Shown piece after piece: positions 22,261-33,464 of a stretch of 64,000 bases of DNA. Origin of the DNA: Molossus alvarezi. Its lineage: Eukaryota > Chordata > Mammalia > Chiroptera > Molossidae. The translations under genes were made by a program, and so were the position numbers. How positions within the stretch are numbered: position 1 is the stretch's first letter; each line of letters starts with the position of its first letter. Under the pieces are notes generated by a model, which was not told the DNA's origin, searched no databases, and saw only the letters and a list, made by a program, of their open reading frames with translations. The stretch is taken from contig CM073895.1 in the NCBI GenBank assembly GCA_037176705.1, positions 4,856,051 to 4,920,050 of the forward strand. Direction: 5' to 3'.

Positions 22261-23080
22261 CAGGGGCACGAGCCCAGGAGCAGGGGCCGCCGGGGGCCGA
22301 CTTAGACGCTGCCCACCGGCACGAATTCCACAGACACGTAGAGGAAGGCCAAGTGCCACTGGCCACGGCATCCACGCTCCCTTTCTCTGTGGCCGTGGGC
22401 CGAGTGCTTTTGCCTCCCCGGGACGGAGTTTTCTTCTGTTTTAAGTGGCTGAATCGGGTTCAGGGACAGCAGATGTGTGCGGTCCGTCACCGCCTGGGGC
22501 GACATCACTGAGGGTGACTCGGGCTTCCTGCGAGCTGGCTGCAGCCTCAGGGGCCTCCCTGGCACACGCGCCCCGTTCCGACGGACGCCGCTGGCTGTGC
22601 TGACGTCTGTTTGCCATCTCGGGGTCATCCGTGAAGGGACAGTCTGTGGCTATGGTGCCTCGGACCACCAATCAGGATGTTACAGAGAAAAAGGGAAGTT
22701 GGACCGTCCTCCTAGTGGCCAGGAGCCCGTGGGGCCAGAAGCCCAGTGGGGGGGCGGGGGGCGGGGCTTGACCTCGCCTTTCATAGGTGGGGTGGATTTG
22801 ACTCCAGTGACCCTCCTGCCTAGGGCAGCCTGAAAAGGGAGCGCAGGTCACCCTGCAGACGAGCTCCAGGCGCCTATGGGGTCTGCATTCGATTGATCTG
22901 ACTGCCCAGTGATTCATTCTGCTCCTTCCTGGACCCGCCCCTGGGCTCCAGGTGTTGGGCACCCCGCTCCGTGCTTCCAGCAGCTGCTGGCTGCTCGTTA
23001 GCAGGCTCTGCAACCCTTGTCCAGCCCATTAGAATTTTCAGCACCCCCCGCCCCCTTTCGAAAGTTTCCCTTCCTGAAGG
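22261..23080. other. Intron, no clear element
   Basis: GC-rich. A G-rich run at 22746-22766 (GGGGGGGCGGGGGGCGGGG) may form a quadruplex. No gene or repeat recognised. Confidence 0.45.
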
Positions 23081-23084
23081 GCTG

Positions 23085-23300
23085 GAGTTTGGAGGCCGTT
23101 TAATAGACATCGATTTACACCGATTTTTAGCCACGGTGCTTGAGGAGAGTTGCGAAGGCAATAATTAATCCTTTCAACAGCCCGGCCCTTTTGTTTTAGA
23201 ATGACCTAATAGCTGAAGCGCTCTAGCGGGCCGGGCCAGCCTGACCCATTTCAGCTCCTCGCCTTCTGCTGCCTCAGTCAGATGAGCGCTATGAATTATT
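23085..23300. other. AT-rich island, candidate conserved element
   Basis: TTTAATAGACATCGATTTACACCGATTTTTAGCC in two halves, GGCAATAATTAATCC and GCTATGAATTATTCAGG stand out from GC-rich surroundings with CpGs kept. No repeat known to me; function inferred. Confidence 0.35.
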
Positions 23301-23589
23301 CAGGCCCGCGCTGGCCGAGCAGGTCCTCGCGGCGTCACATCTGGTGGGCAGCCGGGGAGGCCCGCGCCACGCCGACAGCCGCCGCTGACCTGGGCGGGTG
23401 GGCGGTGTGCTCCGAAGGAGGGTCACACACTGCCGTTTCACGGAGGCCGGTTTGTCCTCTGATCCCAGGGGAGCAGGGCTGACCCGCAGGCAGAGTCCAG
23501 CTCCCTTCCTATGGCAGCAGGAAGCGGCCCTGGGTCCCTCCCGGCTTAGGGACTCCAGGACTGGTGTCCCCACACGCACCCCCATCCTG

Positions 23590-24055
23590 TCGCCTCCGTG
23601 ACAAATCGCCACAGACGTAGTGCCTCCAACGGCACACATTCATCATTTTCCAGTTCTGCACGGGAGACACACGGCACGGTCTCCCCGGGCCGCAGTCGAG
23701 ATGTCAGCAGGCTGGAACCTGCCGGAGGTCCCGTGCAGGCTCCAGGGGAGAATCCGATTCTTCGCTGCCTCCAGCTGCCAGGGGCGTCACCTTCTCCGGC
23801 TCAAGGCCTCTTCCTACTTCGAAAAGACAGCAGTGTGGCATCTCTGTGTCCCGCTGTCTGTCTCTGGTCTTCCGTCCTGCCTCCCTCCTCTACTCTTAAA
23901 GATCTTCATGACGACCTCAGGTCCCCCTGGAGAACCCAGGACACTCGCTTTGTGTCAAGGTCAGCTCAAGGGCAACCATGAGCAGGGTGACCTGACACAT
24001 GTACAGGAGCCAGACATCAGGACCTGGACATCTTTGGGGGACGCTAGTCTCATTA
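23590..24055 (-). mobile_element. MaLR-like LTR, antisense
   Basis: Landmarks in order: CCTCCGTGACAAATCGCCAC, CCAGTTCTGCACGGGAG, CTCCAGGGGAGAATCC, CTTCCTACTTCG and GACCTGGACATCTTTGGGGG. It matches the antisense layout of an old MaLR-type LTR. Solo, no coding sequence. Confidence 0.55.
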
Positions 24056-24114
24056 CTCTAGCTCCACTGTTCCTGGTTCTGTGGAAATTTCCGTTGAGAA
24101 GAAAACCTCGGAGA

Positions 24115-24575
24115 GCTTCCCTGAGCAATTCTAAGTGTGGGCTTTGGAGACAGACATACCTGGGTCCATCGTTTTTTTAAAAAAAATCCTCACCCAAGAG
24201 GAAGGGAGGGAGGGAGGGAGAGAGGGAGAGGAGAGAGAAAGAGAAACATTGATTGGTTGCCTCTTGTACGCATCCCAACCAGTGATCGAACCCACCACCT
24301 AGGTGTGTGCCCTGACTGGGAATCAAACCTGCAACCTTTTGGTGCACAGGATGACGCTCCAACCCGCTGAGCCACCCGGCCGGGGCACCCGGGTCCATCT
24401 TAATCCTGACACCTGTGAGCTAAGAGAATGGTGTTGGACGCATGACGGCGGGCGGCCAACGGACAAGCTGCTCCATTCTCTGCGCCCAGCCCCCGTCCTG
24501 TGCAGCAGACACACGAAGACCCGTCTCCCAGAGCCGTCGCCAGGATTAAGTGAGATGATATGTAGAAAAGCAGCG
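24115..24575 (+). mobile_element. MIR SINE split by a VES insertion
   Basis: The 5' part (AAGTGTGGGCTTTGGAGACAG, ACCTGGGTCC) stops at the VES. The 3' part resumes at 24400 (AATCCTGACACCTGTGAGC) and ends with AGGATTAAGTGAGATGATATG. The middle is eroded. Confidence 0.6.
24171..24386 (-). mobile_element. VES SINE inside a MIR
   Basis: Tail AAAATCCTCACCCAAGAGG with a shortened tail region, head ACCCGCTGAGCCACCCGGCC. Target-site duplication ACCTGGGTCCATC (24158-24170) and ACCCGGGTCCATC (24387-24399), one mismatch. Confidence 0.9.
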
Positions 24576-24929
24576 CGCCGAGGTGGCAGGAGCTGCGACC
24601 ACCACGCACCTTTGTTTCCAGCCTGAGTGTGCGGGCGTCACTCTGTCGGGAGGTGGGGCTGTGCATCATTACATGCCAGACTGGCACCTATGTGGGGGAG
24701 CTGTGCGGGGCTGCGGGGCATTTGTGGGATCCAGGCACCGGCGTATTGGCGGCAGGGCTGCGGTACCCGGCCTTGGCCTCTCGACTCTGGCTTCATCTAA
24801 ACCCATTCGCTTACTTTGACGACGTGGGGCCATCCCTCTGTTACAGGCACGGTGGACCTTTCTCTTTGTCTCTCTCAGGATCCGTAGATGACCTGAGTAA
24901 TCTCCGTCTTGGCCTGGGCTCTCTTAGAT

Positions 24930-25050
24930 CCTCCCAGAGTTTTCCTCGCCCTGGCTGGTGGCGGTAGGTTATTGTCCCCGTTTGACAGACCGAGGCGAAG
25001 ACCTGATGAGCTGTCCCAGGTTATGTGGTTGGTAAGCGGTGGGGCCGGGC
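24930..25050 (-). mobile_element. MIR fragment
   Basis: Minus-strand MIR interior: TTATTGTCCCCGTTTGACAG, GAGCTGTCCCAGGTTATGTGG, then GTAAGCGGTGGGGC. Confidence 0.6.
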
Positions 25051-26040
25051 ACTCCCCTAGACCTTCTGCTCCGGATCACCCCTCCTTTCCTTTGGGTCCC
25101 GGCTCGGCCTCCGGGAGACGTGGGCTGCCCCCCATCCCTCCGGGGCCCTCCCGCACCCACTCTCGTTTCCGTCTCCCTGTTGGCAGCACATCCCGGGGCC
25201 AACAGCCTCCTGTTCGCTTTTGTCCTTGACACGGAAGGGCAGGGCGGCAGTCACAGGGAGCCGAGCTGTGCCCTTTGGCTCCTGCGCTCCCCAGGGGCGC
25301 CCCTTCTCCAGGGTCCTCATCCCGCTGCTCCTGGGAAGGTGGACGGGGCCATTGGTGTATTTCCTCCATGTTTCAGGACTCGCTTCTGCACAGGTGGGGG
25401 TGCTCGGGCTCGGGTCTGTCCGCAGTCTGTGGCCACCCTGTGGGACGTGTGGGTCCGTGGTCTTTGTCCTTCCCCCTTCCTGCCCTCAGCAGAAGCCTCC
25501 CCAGGCAGTCTCGTGGCCCCTTTTTGGGTGCCCTGGCCCTGTCTCTTCTGGTCCTTTACTGGGCTCCCGGTTCACCCAAGAAAGTGTAGCATCAGCAAGA
25601 GAAGCAGAGCTTCCTGAGATGCAGTGTGTGCAGATAAATTATTCAGCGGAGCTCAGTCTAACTTTATTAAGGCCGGAATCATCCTTGTCTGTCAGCAACC
25701 AGACAGGGCAGGCCCAACGGGAGGCCCTGGGGCCCGATGGCTCCTGGGGCAGGAGACTGTGGCGGCGTGGCCGAGCCCCAGACTGTGGGCTCGAGCTGGG
25801 GTCCCGTGTGTGCCCTTAGCTTGTGCTCAAACGAGCCTCCGTGGCCCCTTTAACCAGACCGGGCTGCGGGGAGAGAACAGGGAGACGCAGCTCCCTAAGG
25901 GAAGGGTCCTGACCCTGCTGCCTTGTTCAGAGACAGGGATTTGGGCTGGAGTGGCTTCAGGTCAGAGCACCCAGGAGTACGGAGCCAGGCAGCAGGGTCA
26001 GGCAAGACCTCCCAGCTCAGACAGACCAGGGCGTGGTATT
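25051..26040. other. Intron, no clear element
   Basis: GC-rich unique intron with several chance open frames. An AT-richer line at 25630-25670 (AAATTATTCAGCGG, AACTTTATTAAGG) is unexplained. Confidence 0.45.
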
Positions 26041-26044
26041 TAAC

Positions 26045-26240
26045 ATCACACTCAAGTTAAAAAATGTGTGGCATTTGAAATGCTTTTCAGATTAATTCAT
26101 ATTCCCGCACGATCACGAGGAAGTGGCTTTTGTCCAAGAGGTGAGATATGCAAAAATAACCTTTAAGTTTCTCATAATTAACCTTTAATGATAGTCTCTG
26201 GCTTTCGCGATATATTTTATGCTTCAGAAATGTAGCAGAC
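26045..26240. other. AT-rich island, candidate conserved element
   Basis: GATTAATTCATATTCCC, ATATGCAAAAATAACC, CTCATAATTAACCTTTAATG and CTTTCGCGATATATTTTATG: TAAT motifs, an octamer-like ATATGCAAA and retained CpGs. No repeat known to me. Confidence 0.35.
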
Positions 26241-26530
26241 AGAAAGGGATGCGTGTTCTTGACTCCAGTGCCTGGCCAGAGTGGAGTCACACTGACGGAG
26301 GTGTGTCTGCCTCTCGGCACCTCTGGTCTGACGACCTGGAGGGTGAAACAGGAAGAGCCACAGGGGCCCTTGGCCTTGTGCCAGGAGAACCTTCAATCTG
26401 ATCAGTTCAGGAGCTGCTCATGAACCCTCGCTTCTTAGGGCGCCCCCCACTGTGGCCATAACCAACCAACATGTACAGTGCAGAGACCTTTCCTCCGTCC
26501 TCCCGTCCTCCCTCCCCTTGTCATTGTGCT
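26241..26530. other. Intron, no clear element
   Basis: Unique intron up to the VES at 26.5 kb; nothing recognised. Confidence 0.45.
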
Positions 26531-26532
26531 GT

Positions 26533-26725
26533 TGTTTTTTAAATTTAATCCTCACCTGAGGATATGTTTATTGATCTGAGAGAGAGAGAGAGAGGGGAAG
26601 AGAGAGAAGGAGAGAGACATCAGATTGGTTGCTTCCTGTATGTGCCCTGACCGAGAATCAATCAAACCTGCGACCTTTTGGTGTATGGAACGACGCTCCA
26701 ACCATCGGAGCCACCCCAGCCGGGG
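26533..26725 (-). mobile_element. VES SINE
   Basis: Tail TTTAATCCTCACCTGAGGAT, purine block, head AACCATCGGAGCCACCCCAGCC. The B-box region carries a duplicated ATCA (GAGAATCAATCAAACC), which would weaken Pol III recognition. Target-site duplication not clear. Confidence 0.85.
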
Positions 26726-27002
26726 TGACCTTTTGCAGTTTTTGACCCCACAGACTGATCAACCCATTGTCCACGTTCTCTCTAAGTGACTCTGTGGAGC
26801 AGCTAACACATGTCCAGTGCTGTAGATAAGGCTCTTATCTCCGCTCAGAGCCCAGGTCTGCTGGGGCTGCATGCACCACAGTGGCCGAGGGCCAGACAAG
26901 TACCAGGATCAAGCGGGCGGGAGGGGGAGGGCAGTGAGCAGAAGGAGCGGTCGTCTCCAGTGGGCATCAGAGAGGGCTTCCGTCTAAGTCTCGGTTGCCC
27001 TC

Positions 27003-27630
27003 TGTATTAGTCAGTGCTCTGCATAGAAACAGAACCAATAGGGTGTGTGTGTGTGCATGCATGTGTGTGTGCATGTGTTGTGTGTGTGTGCATGTGAATG
27101 TGTGTATGTATGTGTGCATGTGTGGGTGAATGTGTGTATGCATGTGTGTATGTGTGTGCATGTGTGTGTAAATGTGTGTGTATGCATGTGTGTGCGCGCA
27201 TGTGTGCATGTGTGTATGTGTGTTTGCATGTGTTGTATGTGTGTGTGCATGTGTGTGTGTTAGGAGGAACTGACTCACGTGACCATGGACCGACAAGTTC
27301 TGAGGGCGGCCGTTGGCAGGCGGGAGGCCCAGGGGAGCTGATGCGCCGTTCCGGTCTGAAGGCTGGGAGGCTTGGGACTCAGGAAGAGCTAATGTTTCAT
27401 ATGCAGACTGCAGATGGGAAAAGGACCAATGTCCAAGGTCAGCCTTTTTGTTCTTTTTAGGCCTTCGGCTGGTTGGGTGAGGCCCACCATGTGGGGGAAG
27501 GCAATCTGCTTCACTCAGTGAGCTGTTTCAAATGTTAATCTCACCCACCAGCATCCTCACAGACACCTTCCAGACCGTGTGTGGCCAACCGTCGCGCATG
27601 CCGTGGCCCCATCAGTGGGACACATAGAAG
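27003..27630 (+). mobile_element. Old interspersed repeat with internal (TG)n
   Basis: Starts TGTATTAGTCAGTGCTCTGC then AGAAACAGAACCAATAGGG, and ends with GTTGGGTGAGGCCCACCATG, AAATGTTAATCTCACCCACC and CACAGACACCTTCCAG. These are the two ends of a very common old mammalian repeat whose family name I cannot give with certainty. In this copy the usual AT-rich interior is replaced by the 27042-27261 TG tract. Confidence 0.5.
27042..27261. repeat. (TG)n microsatellite
   Basis: About 220 bp of TGTGTG with CATG and AATG interruptions. It lies inside the old repeat at 27003-27630. Confidence 0.92.
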
Positions 27631-27720
27631 TAGTCATCACAGCACCTACCTTCAGAGCTCTAGTTCCCTCTGACCTTCGCTTCTCATCTCTCCTCCCATG
27701 CCGTCAACCCCATCTTTAGA

Positions 27721-27940
27721 GGTTTTCTCTTTTCTTTATTGATTTGAGAGAGAGAGGAAGGGAGAGGGAGAGAGAGATAGAAACACCGGTGAGAGAGAAC
27801 ATGGATTGGCTGGCTGACTCCTGCACGCTCCCCACTGGGGATCGGGCCACAACCTGGGCATGTGCCCTGACCGGGAATCGAACCGGTGACCTCTTGGTAC
27901 AGAGGTCGACGCTCAGCCAGTGAGCCACACCGGCTGGGCA
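27721..27940 (-). mobile_element. VES SINE, Tail-B subtype
   Basis: Tail CTTTATTGATTTGAGAGAG, intact B-box (GGTTCGATTC on the minus strand), head GTGAGCCACACCGGCTGGG. Long target-site duplication CAACCCCATCTTTAGA at 27705-27720 and 27941-27957 (one extra C on the right). Well preserved and probably fairly young. Confidence 0.92.
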
Positions 27941-27959
27941 CAACCCCCATCTTTAGACA

Positions 27960-29430
27960 CTTTTAGTGCTTGACCACTGACCCAGCTGCATTGAGGTGCT
28001 AATTAGTTAATTAAAAAAAAATCATTCCAGATAGCTGCTGACTACCCGTCTTTGACTGGGGGCCAGGGGTCTTCTGGTTGTTCCTGGGCAGGCCTGTGTT
28101 TGTCGGCCAGTTCCATCTGTTCTCCTCGGCCACCTCGGAGTACCTGGCTACGGTCCCTGGGAAGCGGGAGGGAAGCTTCGGGACACGTGGAGAGCCCCCT
28201 GGGTACAGACCCTGCTAGCCTTGCGTGACGCCCCATCCCTGTTTGGTGTGACTTGGCAGCCTTCTGGAACAAAGTCACTTCCATTGGCTCTCAGTCTCCG
28301 TTTCCACGGGAATGACCCTCTTCCTCGTTATTCTCGTGTTCCATGGTTCCATACATTATTTAGTTGCATCGTTACAATAAAAAGCACAGCCAACTGAGCA
28401 GTTTGGGGACCACTACCTGTGCTGAGAGATGTTCCGCCTGGGGGAGGCGCTGATGTGTAGCACTGGCTGATTTCGTGGTGTAAATACTCCCACTGGGCTG
28501 CCCACCCCCTCCAGTCTTGGGCAGGACCAGGCCCCAGGCCCCGGGCATTGCAGCATGGATGGAGAGAGGTGGTTGACCTGCCTCTGCATGAAGGGCAGAC
28601 GGGTTAAGGGAGCCCTCACTGAGCCCACAGATGTGCATGTCCAGCCCTCAGCCCTCATGCGCCTCCCTGGGCATCCAGCTTCTCCTCTTGTGGTGCAGCT
28701 CCCTGAGCCTGCTCCCCTCCCCCTCCTGCCTCCTCACCAGCACCCCCATGTCCACACCCTCCTCCAGGCCCTTCCTCTGCTTTCTGCCATCAGAGGTCCC
28801 TGCTGGGCCTGCCTGCCTCAGATGGCGCTTTGAGGTGTTCCGACTTCTCACTCTTCCTACAAAATTTCTCTGTTCTGTGTCCCAGTCCCTTAGGGTCCTA
28901 CCGGGCAGTTGCTGGACTCATTTAATCAGCATTTCCAGCCAAGGTGTTGGCTTAAAAAGGCTTCACATGCCTCAGCGCCTGGATGACAGGCCACGTGTGT
29001 CGGGGTTTCGGGTCCCAGGACACCGCTCAGATCCGCAGGCGCCCACGCTTGTCTCTGTTGATGGATACGGCCATCTCTCATCGCCGGAAACACATTTTTG
29101 GAATCCCTCCACTTCTTCTTGTCCCCCATGGGTACCCACGGAAGCAGGTTCTCCTCCTCCACTCGGGGGGAGGGCGGGTCAGAATCGGGCGTCGGTTCCT
29201 GGCCTTCTAGTTTGTCGGGGCCCTGATGCTTTTGATTCTCATCAAAAAGTGGTTTTTGGAGTCAGAAGTGTTTACGGCTGTGTTTTCACACATTGTTTGA
29301 AATGTTTCATTGTGGGGGGAAAAAACCACACGGTTCCAGCGTGTTAGATAAATGGCCCTCGGCTCGCTCGGCAGCGCGCACTGAGCACCAGGAGCGGGGG
29401 CGGGGCTGGCAGGGCCGGGGCGGGAGGCCT
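27960..29430. other. Intron, no clear element
   Basis: Mixed-composition unique intron. An open frame of 238 codons (28631-29347) is C/T-rich and has no recognisable domain. Nothing else seen. Confidence 0.45.
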
Positions 29431-29439
29431 CGCCGGAGG

Positions 29440-29640
29440 AAGTCGCATACGGGCAGCTCGCTATTTAGACTCACTGAATGCAGACCCATTCGTATAAAAG
29501 CTGTGTTTGTTGGAAGATGAGCTGACTTCAGAAACTGATTTCTATGCTGGCGAGCGGAGTGTGGTGTGTGTAATGAACAGAGTTTATCTTTGTGTGGAAT
29601 GAGAAATAATTTGCTAAGCCAGTAACTTCTGTGCTTCCCA
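29440..29640. other. Candidate conserved element
   Basis: CGCTATTTAGACTCACTG, CCCATTCGTATAAAAGCTGTG and GAGAAATAATTTGCTAAGCC lie in a locally AT-richer block. TATAAAAG at 29494-29501 resembles a TATA box, but no transcript structure follows. Function inferred. Confidence 0.3.
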
Positions 29641-30590
29641 GGCCCGCGCCGTTCGCTCGCGGCCTGGGGTCTGGCGCGCAGGGACGCTCCTCCTGCACAG
29701 AGCTCTGTGAGGACCTCTGATGGCAGTTCAGTTCCAGAAATTAAAGGGTTCAGTGCTTTCTGCTTCCTCCGAAGGCCGGCCAGCACTCGGTCTGTTTCAT
29801 TAAAACGACTCCTCTGGTGCGGCAGCCCCTCCGCGGGTCAGGAGCGTCCTGGGCACTGCCCAGGCCCCACCGCCGGGGCCAGCTGCCATCTAAGCCGGTG
29901 CAGGAGGTGGTGGGCAGCCTCTTAGAAGTGAACACGTGCGAACCCGAAGCATTCAAGGCGAGGGGCACAAACCGCAGGGCCCGTGACCTCCCGCTGCCAC
30001 CCTCCTGTCCAGACCAGCATCGCCCCGGGGAAGCCTGGCAGCGGGCAGAGGCGGCAGCCTCCGTTCCGTGCTGAGAGTTAACCCGGGTGGACCCCTGAAC
30101 CCCAGACACAGGGCAAGTGCTTGTTACTGGCAAGAAGTGCTGTTGTCCTTAAGCCGCTCTGAGACCTGCCTCTGGAGCCTTCCAGGAGGGTTAGTGGGTG
30201 GAGCAGGCGGCCGTGTCTGTGGCATGAAGAAGGGGGCTCGGGAGAGGCCCCTGGACACTAGAGCCCATGTTACTGACACTCCGACTGCGGAGACTCAGGG
30301 CACCTGGAGTAACTGCACACGGCAGTGGTAGGACACAGCTCCGTTCACCGCGCACCTGCAGCCTTCCTGCCGGGCTCCGTAGTTCACCGCACCTGCGGCC
30401 TTCCTGCCGGAGGTTCCCTAAGAGGAGCCACATAGAAAATGGTGAGTGTGGCTTTTCCTCCACGCCGTCCAGGCAGCTAGACCATTCTGATGTGCGGGAA
30501 GGTGCTAGTGTCTCAGCTCCATGGACGCCTGTGGGCAGCAGGGCTGCTCCCTCAGGGAGCCCTAGTGGCTAACAGATGTCTTAAAGAAGC
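29641..30590. other. Intron with small duplications
   Basis: A tandem duplication of about 39 bp starts at 30343 and 30382 (GTTCACCGC...CACCTGC...GCCTTCCTGCCGG). No gene seen. Confidence 0.5.
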
Positions 30591-30591
30591 T

Positions 30592-30792
30592 TTGAGATGC
30601 TTTGTCTTAAAGAAGCAAAACCCTGCTATGCTTTGTCTCATTCGATCCTCACAGCCAGTCACCCCTCGAGATCGGGACGGTTATCATCACCATTTAACAG
30701 ACGGAGAAACTGAGGCTTAAAGATGCTGAGTGACTTGCTTGCGATCACAGCTGGTAAAAGGTGGAAGGCGGCAGGAACCCAGATCGGTCCGA
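30592..30792 (-). mobile_element. MIR SINE
   Basis: Clear minus-strand MIR: TTTGTCTCATTCGATCCTCAC, CATCACCATTTAACAGACGG, AGAAACTGAGGCTTAAAG, AGTGACTTGCTTGCGATCAC, CAGGAACCCAGATCGGTC. Confidence 0.78.
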
Positions 30793-30794
30793 CT

Positions 30795-31255
30795 CTGTTG
30801 CTGTGTAAGGAATTTAAGCCACAGACTTAGTGGCTCAAAAGGACACACTTACCTGTTTCCTTGGTGTGGGAGCCCAGGCTCAGCCCGGCTGAGTCCTCTG
30901 CCTGAGGGTTTCTCGTGGGCTGCAGTCTCCTGGGAATGCTCGGCCCGGGCACGTCGGCGTCCCAGCTCATGCATTGGTTTCAGGACTCACAGGCTGCTCC
31001 AGCCTTGACACAGGGGCCCCTCCCACGTTTACATCAAGAAGGCAAGAGAGAGTGTCCTCGCAAGACAGAAGTTACGGTCCCCTGTGAATTAACCACAGAA
31101 GTGACGTCCTATCACCTGTGCTGCATTCTGTTGGTTAGGAGCAAAGCACACATTCTCCGTACACTCGAGGGGAGGGGACTCCACAAGGGTGTGACTCCCT
31201 GGAGGTGGGGTGACTGGGGCATCTTCGAGTCTGTCCACCAGAGGCTCCAAGGCGC
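30795..31255 (-). mobile_element. MaLR-like LTR, antisense
   Basis: ACTCTGTTGCTGTGTAAGG, ACTTAGTGGCTCAAAAGG, TTTCTCGTGGGCTGCAGTC, TCTGTTGGTTAGGAGCAAAG and GAGGGGACTCCACAAGGGTG follow the antisense order of an MLT1-type LTR. About 460 bp, solo. Confidence 0.6.
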
Positions 31256-31334
31256 AACCCAGGTCCCGCCGCCCCCGCTGCGGAGCGGAGAGGACCCGAC
31301 GTGGTGGCAGTTTGGAGATGTACCACGTTGGCTG

Positions 31335-31505
31335 AGAGGTTTAATTAGACTGTCTGCTTTAGGTGATACAATTTCCATTGTTTGCTGCAGGTCTGATGTT
31401 ATCGGGGACAGAATTAAACTCTCCGAGCCGCACTTTTGATTAATGTACGAGATGCAATATTGCACATTTCATGAGATTACCTTTCAGGGAAAGTGGACCT
31501 GTTTC
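31335..31505. other. Candidate conserved element with SOX pair
   Basis: AGGTTTAATTAGACTG, TTTTGATTAATGTACGAG and GCAATATTGCACATTTC sit with an inverted SOX pair: ACAAT (31368-31372), spacer TTCC, ATTGT (31377-31381). This matches the SOXE dimer layout (ACAAT-N4-ATTGT). No repeat known to me; regulatory role inferred. Confidence 0.4.
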
Positions 31506-33460
31506 CAGGAGCGGTGTCAAGGGCGCCGGTTGTTTCGCAGAAGCTCGCTCCCGTCTCGCAGCTGCGCGGAGCCTGCGATGCTGCCAGTGGTGCTGGGCAT
31601 CCAGATGGCCTCCCGAGGGCCTGGTGCCACCGTGAGGGAAACGCTCCAAAGAGAAGTCGCGTCAAGCATGGCGACTGGACAGTTGAGCGCAGCGGGAAGC
31701 CCAGATCTCCGCGTCCCGGAGGCACAGTCTCCTGGCTCTGGACCGGGCTGGCCCAGGACTGGGTGGGATGGAAAAGAGCATGACGAGCTGTATGTGGGGA
31801 GGGGCCCTGTGGGGACCCAGCCGGACATCCTGATAGGTGCTGGACAGAGGACTAAAAATTAGCCACGATTTCCAACGTGCAGTAGGTGGGTGAACCAATG
31901 ACGCTCCGACTTGGTCAGGAGTTAGATGTCCCCGTTGGTGGAGGGCTTCGGTTACTAGAAAGCAATCTGCACCCACAGAACCGGGCAGTGTTGCAAGAAT
32001 CAGAACATCCTAGGGTCGCGGGGGCAGTTCGTGGGTGAAGATGGACACGAGAGCTGTGAAAAGCAACCACGAATTCACTCCTCTCTGAAGATGCGTGGGC
32101 ACTGGCCGCGTGTCCTTCTCGCCAGGTGCATTTCTGCGTTTCTGAACATGCCTGTTGTTACCCGGATGTGAGGTCACCTTTAACCTGAGCGGGCTGCTGG
32201 GCAGAAGACACAGTTCTGTTCTTCCACTCTGTGTGCTGGGCTGGGGGCTCCCTGGCCGGGCAGGAGGCCAGCACGTGGGTTCTGGCAGCCCCCTCGGGTG
32301 GGTTCCCTGTTGGCTGTTGGTCTTCAGGCTTGGAAAATGACCCACTGGAGAGCAGAGAGCCGGGAGGTGCTGCCTGGTTACCCTTTGAGAGTCACTCTGC
32401 GTCCTTGAGTCTTTTGGGGGTTCGATGGGGTGGGAGGCCCCATGTAGGGAAGGCATTGCTTTTGTCCTCTGGTCCCCTCACTGCTGTCACCTTCTCCCTG
32501 GGGACAGGTCTGTCCTCTGGCTTATCACTCACGCACCTTCTCTTCAGGATGGCTGCAGGGGGAGGCCCCATGTGAATGCCATCACCCGTGGGAACACCAG
32601 CCCGCGCCGCAGGCAATGCTGGGGATGTTCTGGGACCCGGGAGTGGCCGAGGGGGTGTCCATGCTGCCTGTGCGTCTGCCCCCGCCCCTCCCCAAAGGAG
32701 CTGGAGCACTTGGGTCTTCCTCCCTTCTGAGGGCACAGGGCCTGTGTCCACCTCCCCCCCCGCCGCTCCCCTAGCTCTCTGTGCGGCAGGTTCACTGGCA
32801 CGTGCCAGGTGTGTGTACACAGCGAGGACGTGGACACGGGTGCCCTCACCCACGGAGCTCAGGGTCCCTGCGGGACAGGAGGCAGAGCTTGTGAGGCAGA
32901 ATCTAGAAGGGTGTGTGTATTTGTTCGGACCGGAGTTCTGGGAGCCTCATGGGTGCTCCCTGGGGGAGTCTCGAATCATTTCCTGCAGAATCTGTGTGAG
33001 TTCGTCAATGGGTGTCAAGGCGGGGGCAGGGGGCAGGCTCTTTCTCTCTCCTCTCCACCCAACAGTCCCTGGGGAGACCCCAGTCCCTCACCAGGAGGTG
33101 CAGGGAATCCCCACTCATTGTCCCTCCACATCGCTCGCAGGAAGTGGCGGGTGGGTGTCCTCCCCAGAGGCTCCGGGTCTGAGAATGGCTGGGAGCCTGA
33201 TGCTGAAAGGGAGCCTGCTCCGTCCTCGGACCCACTGTTGGCACCATCCGGAGTCCTCTGGCGTCATCCGCCCTGCCCTTTTCCCAGTGGGACACTGCAG
33301 TGGGCCCCCACCGGTCCCCCCCCCCAGCCACCGTCCCCCCAGAAGCAAGGGCAATTCTGACCACATCACTTTAGCTCTTCCCAGGGTGGACTCAAACCCC
33401 AGTGGCGCTGGGAAGCACGTCCCGGCCCAGCCTGCATCCCGGCCCCTCCGCCGTGGAGGT
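31506..33460. other. Intron, no clear element
   Basis: GC-rich unique intron with long chance frames (for example 316 codons at 32576-33526). A weak L2-like stretch may exist at 33260-33400 but is not called. Confidence 0.45.
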
Positions 33461-33464
33461 TCGA

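Noticed and set aside
28631..29347. 238-codon open frame
   Set aside because: C/T-rich chance frame without domain or splice signals.
29494..29501. TATAAAAG as a promoter
   Set aside because: No downstream exon or CpG-island start region; may simply be part of an AT-rich island.
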